A DNA stretch of 64,000 nucleotides from Steinernema hermaphroditum (taxonomy: Eukaryota > Nematoda > Chromadorea > Rhabditida > Steinernematidae), in contig CM059621.1 in NCBI GenBank assembly GCA_030435675.1, forward strand, positions 4,650,001 through 4,714,000. The letters run 5' to 3'. The notes under the pieces are model-generated. The model did no database searches. It was given only the letters and a program-made list of their open reading frames with translations, and had not been told where the DNA came from. Made by a program: the position numbers and the translations under genes. The first letter of the stretch is position 1, and every line of letters starts with the position of its first letter. Shown piece after piece: positions 46,526 through 57,900 of the stretch.

Positions 46526-49500
46526 GTGGGTTGATTTAAGCTGCGTTGATTTATGGCTTTGGAACGGGGAACGGGTGTTCGAATTGGTGTTAATGCAGCG
46601 GAGCGATCTGCCAATGTTGGACATGCTAAGTGCGGTCTGAAGAATTATGACCTGGTAGGGAGTGGGATCTGTGATCGGTTAAGTGGTGCGAGTTGCAAAA
46701 ATGTCTCGTTATGTCTCGATAGCAACCCTGTGTGGTTAAAAACCTGTAATCAGATATGGCAAAAGTCCTCTCGTCGAGTATTCTGCTGATTGAAGTATAA
46801 TAAGCCAGCTTCAAGGCTTTCTGAATGTGGGATTCATTTTCACAAAGATGTGATTTCTTACGCTATCAGAAAAGTATACCATACCCCCACTTCGTGTGCT
46901 TTTGTAAGCTTAATAAGTGCGTTGAATCCTTCATTATCTCTGACTCATTTTCGAACGTCTATTCGCACCCATACAAGGATATCAGATATATGCATCCATG
47001 TGGATTAGGTTCTAAAATCAGGGAGATACTCATTGCTGTGATTCCCTCTTCTTAAAAATGAAATTTCCACTAGATTCTAGTTTTTGTCGAGTTGCACCTC
47101 CATATTGTAGAAATCATGGACTGTTACTATGATGATACAGAGTATAGAAGCCTCAATTTACACACAGATCAATAGATCAAATTGATCAGATTGATTCAAT
47201 ACAGCGCATCAGATTTCAAAGTCTTTTCGGTACGTAAACGGGACATTTTATAAAGCTTAACCTTTCCATAAATCCACACGTATATCTTCTATCTAGCAAT
47301 TTCGATGGCAATAAATTGTCTATATTTTATGAATGAAATTTTCGCTATCGATAAACGCTATCTATACCTCCATACCCTGTGTCTCTCGTCGTCCGAGCTC
47401 CCTTCGCACCGCTCCTTATGAATGGTCGAAATTTTCCGGGTGTACATTACCTGTTCATTCTGCTCATGCACACTTTTTAGCACTTTTTAGAACACTGCTA
47501 TCCGAAAATCAATCGCTTGTTTTAGATCACTCCTGCGAGACATTCAGATTACATTCCCTACCAACCATTAATCGTCTTTAGAATAACTGAAATGAAACCC
47601 CTTGATCCACCCAAAGCGATCACTTCCACATTGTGTGAAAAAATGTCTGGAATAAACTATCCCGACGAGACACACTCACCAGATGTTTATCGCGCGCTGA
47701 TCACTCATCGAACGGTCAAAAGCGGAGAATTGCCGTCAGGCGGCCTTTACGTTTTCGGTGGCTTTTTAATGAGTCTTAATAGTAGGATCAAAAGCTCCTT
47801 AAGCTGTTTATGGCCTTCGCAGCAATATGTTTAATTGAAAAATCTCCTGGCACTAGAAAACATGAGGATGAGTCTCATGTGAATGTTTATGGCTGTACGC
47901 GATTAGGCCAGTGCAAGGATGCAGGTGTTCTCCGCGTGTCTTCTTGTCATTTTATTAGTTCATTCGATGACGATTTAGACTTTTCGTACAGTCGATTTCG
48001 AGCACAATCGTATACTGATGAAGACTGCCCAAAACGATCTTGATTGATTACCGATTCAAATGCTAATAGCGAACCTAACCCGCAGACGGTTTGCTAACTA
48101 TTGCCTGCTGGGCATAAAATGATGTCTAATGGGTGTTCACTGGACACAAAAGAGGTCCGAATCATTCGATGTTTCCGTCTTTCTTAGAAATTACAGCCGT
48201 AACTTTCAGTTATTCCATTGAGATTCCATAGTTTCTATAGTCAGAACAGGAGGTAAAGTCATTCGATTTACACTGGATTCAGTGTCGAACGATTTTCAAG
48301 ACGACCCTAGATGTCTCTTTTTTAACAAACTCCACTTCTTTTGGACGCAAAAAGACAATCTTTAGAATAGACACTTTTAAACCGTTCCCGTTGTTCGCAA
48401 AGGCCGTGACTCACATTCCCTCCCATCATGTTCCTTTTACGACTGTGTGAGAAAACGATGTTTCTACTTCAAAATATTGCTGCTTCACCTCGTGTATTGG
48501 TTTGTATCTCCTTTTTGCCATCTTGGTTATGTGGATTCTCTTTTCCGTTTCTCATATCCAGTGGTCTCGACCCTTCTTTCGTTGACACCTATAATCTCCT
48601 TATCTCTGCAGATCCGCTACCTATTTCATAACACGTTCAAACGGTGATACCTCCACCTTTCCCAGTTTTATGACTTCCCTCCTGGGTGGCTGCAGTGTCG
48701 GCGGTCGAACTGACCGAAAAAGAGCGTTGTTTACGCGTTCCGTCGCCAAAAATGGACGCGGCGCCGGCACGGAGGCGAACGGCGTGGCAGGGTGCAGACG
48801 GAGTGCTCAAACGGGTCGCTTGTCCCGTGTTTACACTTCTGCACGCCAAACGCGCCGCCGACTGGTGCGAGCGTCGCCGTCGGCGTCACAAAAATAAAAC
48901 CAGCCGAGGTGTTTGGGGTGGATGCAGTGGCGGGGGAGCGAGCAGGGGCGACCGAGGGAACGACGTTCGAATCATCGGCGTGTAGTCATCGCAGCGCACT
49001 GTGAGTGTTTACAGTGCGATGCGGAGAGGGAGAACACACACACGGGCAGAGAGCCGAGGGGAGAACCTTCAACTTCGACCTTTTTTCGCACTGCCGCTGT
49101 TTTTCGCGGCCGTGTGGTCGTTTTCTGGTTTTGCATGCGACGCTTCTTTGCTGTTCCCGGAACTGAGTGACGCTTATCAATGGTCTCGCATGCTCTGTGA
49201 GATCGCTTTGAGGGTCTGTACTTTATGGGAATCACGTAGACTGATCTGGGTTTTGCAGTAAACAACAATGACATAATCGAGGGAAAATCAAGCCTTGATT
49301 CTTAGATATCTAAGAACGAATGCAACTGTGATGTTCTGGCCGCTTTATTAAACTTAACTTTGTCAAACTGAAAGCCTAGTCTTTCAGCTCCCAAATTGGC
49401 CACTCATTTGTTCTCTCACTTCAGAATAAACAACCATGAACACTCTAATTTTTTACCCAAAACATGTGAAAGAAATTCGAACCAAATGCCATTGAAGAGA

Positions 49501-52500
49501 ACTCTAAAAATGGAACAGGTAACCTGCTTGGAAGCAGTCATTCCAGAGCAATGTTCCACAATTGAAAACCTAGTTTTGTGCCCGTGTTGTGCTACGGTCA
49601 CCCTGCGTATTCGGGAAATCTCAGAATTGCGTGCGTTCCACTTCCGCACGCAATGTAATTAGAGTGAGACCAGCCAAAAAATGATAAGAAAAACTTAAGG
49701 TGGCGACCCCTAAGTGGCACAGGGCAAAAACCTGGCGTGGACAGTACGTGCCTGAGAGAGAGTCCTCATAAAGGCGTCAACATTACCTGCCGAATTTTCA
49801 CTTTTTTTCATAAATCATACAAACAATTCTTAGAGTGCCCCTAGTTCTATTTCGTTATGCTACTAGGATTGTTTATGATACTAAACTTATATTATTTTTC
49901 TTAGGATAGCTACATTACTTCGATATAGGATTACAATTCTAGTTCCAGTAAATGTCATTGCCACAAATTGTGATTCTTGTCATTCGCCGTACAGAATGAA
50001 GGTCAACTTTCGATCCAATAAGCTGCTGAATCCCAAAAATCCAAGCTTCGCGGAATTCCGAATTCAAATCAATTCAAAGCTACGCTGTTGGTGCAATCAT
50101 CGTCCATGGCATACCAAGGAGCCGTAGTTCCAATGTCTCACCGAGAATGTCGTCACCACCGCCCCCCCCCCCTACTGATCTTAATGTCTTTGATTCGAGC
50201 AGATAAACCCGTAAACTCAAAATTACGAAACAACCAGCATAGGCCTCATGTAGCCACAGAATCATCCAAAAAATACGAAAAATCCATGACTCAACTTCTT
50301 AAAAGCCTCTGATTCACATACAATAACACTCTTATACTTTCCTATCACTTTCATGCATCCTCTTTGCGCAAAATGCCTAGACCCTTTCGACACAGTGACC
50401 TTCTCCGACCCTCAAGCCCAATTACCCCTTTGCAAGAAGTCTATTTCTACCCTTCCAATCCTCACGTCAGCAAGCTCTACTTAAGTGCAATTTGCTTACT
50501 CATCGTCTCCATTCGCGGCACCCGCTCTTATCTTTCACGCCACATTCATGTGTTCCTAAGCAGTTTTTATGTTTGCACTGCGTGTCTCATGGTCTTTTTT
50601 ATCACTCGCAGTGCAGCGCTGCACGCATTAGTCCAAAAAACGCACAGTAGGCACGAGTGTGTGGATGTTTTGGACGCCAGCAAGGCACGTGCGAGCCTCG
50701 CCGCGAGCCACAATTAAAACAATCGTCTCGTTGTCATGGAGAGTCAAAAACAAAAATTGACTCTTATCTCGATATCTCAAAGGGCAGCTGCACTTTGCCC
50801 ACTCGACTGGGACGAAGCAGCACTGCGAGGCACGTGTTTTCCACTGTAGACAAAGAAAGGTACGACTGTGCGCTTCTCTAAAATGCCGTCTGATTGGTTT
50901 CTTACGAATTGGGCAGGATAAAGGAGTGCCTTCTATATAGACAGGTTAGTTTCTAGTCAAGTCAATGTATCAGAAAGTCGCAAAAAACTTCACCCATCAA
51001 TAGGTTTGGAGTTCATGTTTTTTTCCGCCTTAAACACACAGATCCTAGATGAGCTTTGCTTTTTGGTGTTCTGTTTACATCGCAAAAAAACAATGCGCGT
51101 CCAGGGGATTCGCCAACCTAAGCATGTAAACAATCGTTGTTTGGATAGGCGCGTAACGTGAGCGTAGACGGCGCGCGTTTTTTCGCGCAGTTGTTTTCGG
51201 CTCGATGGTTGAGAATAGGTCGATAGCAGGTGAGGAATTTTTGGAATTGGGTATTGATGATGTGGGAAGCTAGAAAGTCGTATAGTGAGTGGAAAAATGA
51301 CTATATGGTTACGAGCATGCATGGAATGGACGAGTGGGAGGAGGGTTAGAGATTAAGACAAACTTCTAGTTGGCTTGTTATCATCAGATAGCTGGAAGAC
51401 GAGATCTAAGTCCAGCAAAGAAGGAAACGCTTCACACTCCGCTTTGTCTTCTGGGGACACTTTCATTCGATTTCGTTCTTAGACAACCCTTTCATGCGTT
51501 GTCTTTGACAGGAATTCATATTGAATTTTGATACTCTTTAACGACTGCATAACAATTAGCGTTTTTTTTGCATTTTGATGCCAATGTCGTTTCGGATTGC
51601 CCTCGAATGCGGAAAACTTCCAATTCCTTGGAAGCGGCTAACGTTCTGGGCGACCGTTCTGTCCGGGAGGTGCCGGCCGATGCCGCTCGCGAACGGAGCA
51701 ATCACCAAGTTCTGGAAAGATCTAGACCCGGTAGTTGATAGTTGAAGGATCTAGATCGAGACCCAGCAAAGAAGGTTCTGGAAATGGCGTCCCAGAGAAT
51801 CAAGGATTGTGTGCAGAAAAACAGTATAAATTTCAGTATATGCCACAAAAACTGCTCTACAGAATACGATCAAATTTGGAGTGCCTCTAATGATATGACC
51901 TTTTGAAAATATATTTGCCGTTTGATTATTCATTTTCGAGCATTTCTTAGTATGCTTTGGAAAAATTAAATTAAGACGAAATGCGATTGCGTATCGTAGT
52001 CTCATTTCTTCCTCTTTCCGTACATAAGCAGAATGCATATATCAGTGAGATAGTGCATATGAGGTGTTCTGCGCCAAGAAGAGGCTTCACTTATAGGTCA
52101 TCAACATCTTTTGTTTTTATGTTTTCTCAGTGGAATCTGAGAGGCTTCAGGAAGTTAACACATCTCAACAGGCCATTTCTGGGTATGCGTTCCTAAGGGT
52201 AGTCCTCTTTTCCATAAGCGATATGCCAGTATCATGGAAAAAAAAATCAATTTCTAGCGGCTGTTCGTACAAAGGTCGCCCTATCGCATAGACCGGATCG
52301 CGCTGTTCGCTGCCGCAGCTGCCCGGTCAATTGATAAAGTGCACCGCGTGGACTGGTGAAATATTGTCGCTGGAAAAGCGCAGCCATCATCGCTTGAGAA
52401 CAGTCGATCCCACCTCCAAACGATTCCACAGGGGCCACAGATCGGCGCATCTCGACTTTACATTTTTGTTTTTCCCTCACTTCAATTGAGCGACGAAGTT

Positions 52501-53061
52501 AGTCGCCCATTGCCATGGCTACAATTAACATAAAGCGACTGGAAAACAATCGCGAGAAAAGGCGATTAGTTAGTCAGCATTCCCGGAAAGAGGTGGGAAA
52601 AGGTGAACTTTTGTTTTTGTGCACTATTTCTGAGCAGCATTGAAAAGGTCAGCGACAACACCGTTAATGATTGGAGCGTGAAAGAGGGATTTGCCGCGGA
52701 AAAACAATAACACCTTCGAGATGAAAAGCCAAGAAACTTAAGTAGATTTCAGACATCCGTGGGTTGAGTCGAACATGAATTTTTCTGGCTTGACTCTTGA
52801 ACGGTTTTGACTTGTTTTCCAGAATGCTACGGGCTTGTTTTTCGGAAAACACAATCAAAATTCGAATATTTATGTTTGACCATGACAATGGTTTGAAGAT
52901 TCAATACGTTCTTATGAAAAACAACGTATGCACCGTTCACTCAGAGTATGCATTGATATATTTCCCATATTTTCGTGTCTTCAACCCCTATATAAATGGA
53001 AAACAGACGGTTAGATACTTTTTTTCTGTGCGTCTGGCAGCGGACGCTTTCGAACAATGGC

Positions 53062-53165
53062 CTACGGCCGGCGTCGAACCCACCCCGACTGATTAGGAAT
53101 GAAACGCTTTAGCAATGAACCACACAGACACTTCAGGGGCAAGCGATTCACTGCCACTATACCTC
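53062..53165 (-). repeat. tRNA-like repeat of the 3'-tRNA family
   Basis: The reverse complement reads GTGTCTGTGTGGTTCATTGC, then an anticodon-like loop TTCCTAA, and GGGTGGGTTCGACGCC. Here GGTTCGACGCC (53080 down to 53070) matches the Pol III B box consensus GGTTCGANNCC. Upstream on the same strand, AGTGGCAGTGAATCGC matches the end of the body in the 10.8 and 31.3 kb copies. This is therefore a fourth, partial member with a well-kept B box. Confidence 0.6.
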
Positions 53166-55869
53166 TGTTTTCTGGACCAGATTTAAAAAAGTAGCCGTTC
53201 AAATGCATTAATTTTGCCATCCGGAGGGATATCGAAGAGAAAATTAGTCCTATATTGATGAGAAAGACCAAAGTTACTTTGTATCTACTAGGGTTAGCAT
53301 TCGAGTCAAAAAAAAACGCCGAGTCATCAAGTCGAGTCGAGCTGAGTCGGACTTTTCATGTTTATTTTTTTCGAACTGCATAATAGCGATCAATTATAGC
53401 GCGGCGAGACTCAGAATTTGGATTAGCTCATTGAAAAAAGTCGAATACCTAGGAAATGAACTCGCAAATGGAACGTAAACGAAGTAGCAACCCTAGTATC
53501 TACATTTATGCAGCCCTTTTGACCGAATTATTTTTTCACGCTCTCCGACTTTTGCTGGAGTCTACCCAATCACTGCATTTGTTATTTTTCCACTCCGACA
53601 AGCGACAAGTGACCAAGTTGTTTTTCGAGACTGGCCGTCTGTCAAGTTGTGCCTGTTTTGGAAAACAAATTCGAATTTTTATTTTCAATTCTGACAAATT
53701 CACGAGTTCGTAGATTATGTTTGGACTGATAAACAGATAGAATGCTAACTCCCTTAAGGTTCATGCGTTTGATGAGCGATATATCAACATTTTTGGGATT
53801 TTTTCTGGATATAATACACTGTTTCCAGATCCATTATTCCCTAGCAACGGCAAAATTGCCCATTTTCCACGTGAAGCCTCGGTGAAATTTCACAATTCGG
53901 GCCGACTCTGATCCTAAGTGAGCGCTTTGGCGCCAGCTCCTTTGTCTTCTTTTTCGCTCTGTTTTGATAAACTCCATTAGAGGCGCCCTGCGGAAGACAG
54001 TGCGTTCTTATCGCCACCGGCGACTGGCCCACGCGGACCAACCGCCGCCGCTGCAACCGTTCTGCACAAGGCGTTCGCAATGCGCAGTCGGCACTTTCGC
54101 TGAGAGAACCTCTCCCCAAAGCGCCCACTGATAACGCAACAATCGCGTTCCTCTCCTCGGTGTCCTTTCCATTCGACAATTTTTTGTGCGCAGAGAAGTG
54201 ACGGGTCGCCCGTCTCTGCTCAACTTGTTCCTACCTCGTCTTAAGACATTTCCAGGATGTGTTGTGTAAGTCTTTGTACTCAATAGAATTCCATACGTGG
54301 TGATCTGTGGGAAATCTATGGTAAATATACTTTGAGAGTAACACTATACCTTCATTTGGGCAGCTTTTCAACTGCGGTAGGTGCCAGTGATGCCAATCGA
54401 GCCTAAAATCCAAATGAATCCGGGCTCGTTTTATGACTTGTCGGCATCTCTGGTTGCTACACAGTCCGAAGAGTCAAGTAGACAATCTCTGTGGAACATT
54501 GAGCTCTTCTCAACTGATCTTCAGAACAGAAACAATCGAAAGTCTCGTCGCACTGACATGCTGCTTATGCTCTATTCGCTACTTCCGCTTCTATGTAATG
54601 TTTCCACAACATCGAGGACATGAAATGACTGATGAACGTGGACTTTGCTTTCAATTTAGTGCAATGACGTAGCTAGAACAGATTTGACCGATTCGAATGG
54701 CAAAAAAATATCCTTCGTAATGACCAGAAGCTGCTTTGAACTCACGAAATCGCGGGTTTTTGAGAAGGACAAAGATTACTGTAATGATATTTGGTAGTGT
54801 CGTGCTGATAAGCCAGTCACGTAAACAGAACCAGAGCAAAAGGTATTCATGGATGTCACATAGTTGTTTTCAAATTGTGTGAAATGCAAAATATTATCTC
54901 TCGGTACGATAGAGTCACATCATGGAAAAGCAATCATCGATCGTACCGGTAGGATGCCGCAAAATTGATGCTCGACATTCCTTTCTTGGAGGTGTTAGGG
55001 CTCCTATGAACATGTCCACTTTTCAAGTACTCTCCCCAGTCAGAATGTCCCCCATCGTCAACTGTTAAGCACTTCCTTCGCCCAAAAGAAGCCAGAACGC
55101 TCTCGAATCCTGCGAACACGCTTTCTTCTACACTCTATCACACCGCTTCACTTCCACATCTCGCTGAACAAACAGAAAGTGCAAAAAAATACGCGCAGTT
55201 CCTTGGCCAAAGCGTCGTCGTTTGCATAATCACTCTCTGAGCCATAACAGCCTCCTCCACCGAATTCACCCTCTTCCTTCCTTCTCGAGGGCCGTTAATG
55301 TCGCCTGTCGAGCGGCTCCCTTTAAGCGGCGCCTCACCTCCACAGATGTCCATTTGCATCGCGCCGCATCATAATCAGAAGCTGCTCGTTTTTACGCGCC
55401 CACACGGCACGATCAAAGATGGATCGCTGGGGTGATTGGTCGCCGGCGACGTCGGCGCCGAATCACGCGCGCGCAGCCATTTTTTGCCGTTTCGCTACAC
55501 TGCGCTCGCTTCTGTGCTTGTTCTGTTTACGAGATGCCCTCTCGGAACGACGGGAGTCGTCCGTCAGTGCCCCCTCCTGGCCTCCCCCCTCTTTCCGCTT
55601 GTTTTCGTCGCGAAATCGCCGTTTTAGCGCCGTCGATCGAGAGTCTCGCGGCGCATATAGCGATTTCGAAAGACGAAACGTTGTTTTTGCTTTTTCAAAA
55701 ATAGGAGGTTGCACTTTTTTAGACTCCAATTTCGTCTGGACCCGTCTAGTTTTGTGGGTTATCTTCGGAATTTGTTGCTTTGGAATGTCACAGGCAGATG
55801 TTGTCCTTTGGTCTTCTATCTACTTTTTTGAAAACTGTGCTTTTGGCAGATGTCCGTTGACTGTCGATT

Positions 55870-56345
55870 TTTAAGTAGCTTTTTGTTTTCAAAATATGTA
55901 AGAATAGCGGACCGAAATTCCCCATTTATGTGGAGATATAGCCCTCCCCTAAGTTTTTGGGACTTTCTGTACGGTTTCGGATGGTTTAAAGTACGGTCTG
56001 ACCGATGTGTTGTTTCCCTCTGAGAAGTGCTCATTTCTTCAGCAGACCTTGGCCTAGGCCCTGGAACTTGACCCCTCGAGGGGGCATCCAGTGAAACTTC
56101 AACAACAGAAGGCATTGGCAAATACCATTCAAAGGCACAATGCAGACAGCCCGATTCGGGGGTTCCCAATCTTACCGTGTGGTAAAGTAATTATCGATTT
56201 GTAAGTAAATTTGTTTTCAAAATACGTAAGAATAGCGGACCGAATATCGCCATATAAGCATTCCCCTAAATTCTAGAAATTAAACTGCAGAATTCCTTGA
56301 GAAATACTATTCAAAGGGCTTATCTATCTTCGTAGCTTACCAAGC
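55870..56345 (+). repeat. Tandem duplication, two units about 325 bp apart
   Basis: Unit 1 (from 55870) and unit 2 (from 56195) begin CGATTTKTAAGTA and then share TTGTTTTCAAAATAYGTAAG, GAATAGCGGACCGAA and CCCCTAA. A later shared segment is AAATACYATTCAAAGG, at about 56127 and 56306. Unit 2 has lost sequence between these blocks. No product is recognised. Confidence 0.75.
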
Positions 56346-57182
56346 CTACCATCTGCTATTGATCGACTGCATTTTCGTCTTTCTTCGATCTTCCATTTTC
56401 AAACGGTTTAAATAAATGTGCTGAACGCGTTCACTTAACTGGTTCGAAAGATCACTTCCGGCTACGGGCACAAAACCGATCAGTGAGAAATTTGATGAGA
56501 AACTCGAAATGTTGATAGTTCACCTGACCAGTGAATTTCTTTAAAAGTTCCGTTTTAGACTACGGCCTTTATATCTTTATCTTTTATCGTTACACTTTTT
56601 CACACTACTGCCCTACAGATCAGATTTCCCCACTGTTGACAACATTGTCCAGGGTAGAAACCTGATAGCCATGTTTTCGCATTATTTTTGCAACCTCGCC
56701 TTTTCGTCCTATGCGACAGATAAGCCCTAATTCCGTCCTTTGCATGATGCCAAAAATGGCTTCGCTTTGAGCGATTTCACGCCTGCAGATCGTAGAATTA
56801 CCTAACGACCGTGGCGACCCCCAAAAATAATTAATCATAATCAGCTGTTTGAGAATGTAAACAAGTCTGGCCAAGTTGATTAACAGCTGCTTTTCTCCGC
56901 TTCGTTTTCGTCGCATTAGGCACGGTCAGCTGGAAATTCTCGTTGAAAGTGCATTCCGGGAAATGGGAGTTGTTTTCGCTTTTGGTCGGTTTCGTGTGAA
57001 CCGGTTCCACAAAAGAATGAAACCGACGGAAATGTGTTCCTGACTCGCCCACATGACTCGATTGGCTTTCTGTTTCAAGCATGAATTTGAGCGAAGCTCT
57101 TATCAGAGGGAAGTAAGGCAGAATCAGTCGGCAGAAAAAGGGATAAAGCACTTGACAAAGGACTCTATTGCATAGATCGATT

Positions 57183-57900
57183 TTTTGGTGATTTTCAGTC
57201 TAATGATGGTTCTGATGTGGGTCACTGTTCCGGTCTACCATTGCTTTGCCCTGGGGATGGAACATGCCCATACCTACAAGAGTGAAATGTAAACGTAAAG
57301 AGCGAGGCCAAGAAAGGGAAAAAGGGTCAGAAATCGATCGATATTCCTATACAGCTCCCTGATACATTTGAGTATGCGAATGCACTTTTAATCTACGATG
57401 TGGCTCCGGTTTTTATCAGTCTAAGCTGCATGTTTTTGAATATAATCTTTGTACGCTAGGGGACGCTGAGTTCGCCGCGTACTCATATGTGCAATGTGCC
57501 AAAATGTATCATTTTCTAGGGTACCTTAAGTAGTTGACTGATCCATAGTGAATGTAGGTATAAAAAGATGAACGTAACCTTCACAGGATTCACGGATCGT
57601 GTGTACACGGGGAGTATGTAAAGCCGCTTTTCCATAATAGAAACTTATCGCCTTTTCACATAGATAAAGGTCATTAAGTGTTTGAATATGGCACGTGCAC
57701 AAAATGCACTTTCAATCTATTATGTGCATTTGGCTTTTATCAGTCTAAGCTTCTTGTTTTTGGTTGCGATCATTGTGCTATGTGAGGTGATTATCGAGCT
57801 ATTAATTTTTTGTCATCTGCGTTCAGAAGGCTATATTAGTGAAAAATGTTGCGCTTTATTCCTTTTTTTCTTTTTTGTTTGTTTGTTTTTTGAGTAGGCG
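57183..57900 (+). pseudogene. Duplicated membrane-protein exon fragments, probably decayed
   Basis: After a TTTTCAG acceptor (57193-57199) a frame reads MMVLMWVTVPVYHCFALGM and meets a stop at 57291. A second segment (57361-57460) reads ALLIYDVAPVFISLSCMFL. A third (about 57682-57800) reads ALSIYYVHLAFISLSFLFLV and stays open into a longer hydrophobic frame ending at 57897. The second and third are clear DNA-level duplicates (TTTTTATCAGTCTAAGC and TTTTATCAGTCTAAGC). The hydrophobic pattern suggests serpentine-receptor membrane segments. The phases at the visible splice signals do not join the first and second pieces, so I favour a relic over a working gene. The family is uncertain. Confidence 0.4.

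Larger units (their letters stand above)
46526..57182. other. Non-coding stretch with GC-rich islands
   Basis: No supported exon. GC- and CpG-rich islands lie at about 48690-49180, 53930-54240 and 55240-55680. Frames such as 50364-50717 and 54381-54623 have neither borders nor domains. A run of C at about 50161-50173 is a likely sequencing-sensitive homopolymer. Confidence 0.5.

Noticed and set aside
50364..50717. 117-residue plus-strand frame with a hydrophobic centre
   Set aside because: No signal peptide, splice borders or matching neighbours. It is likely chance.
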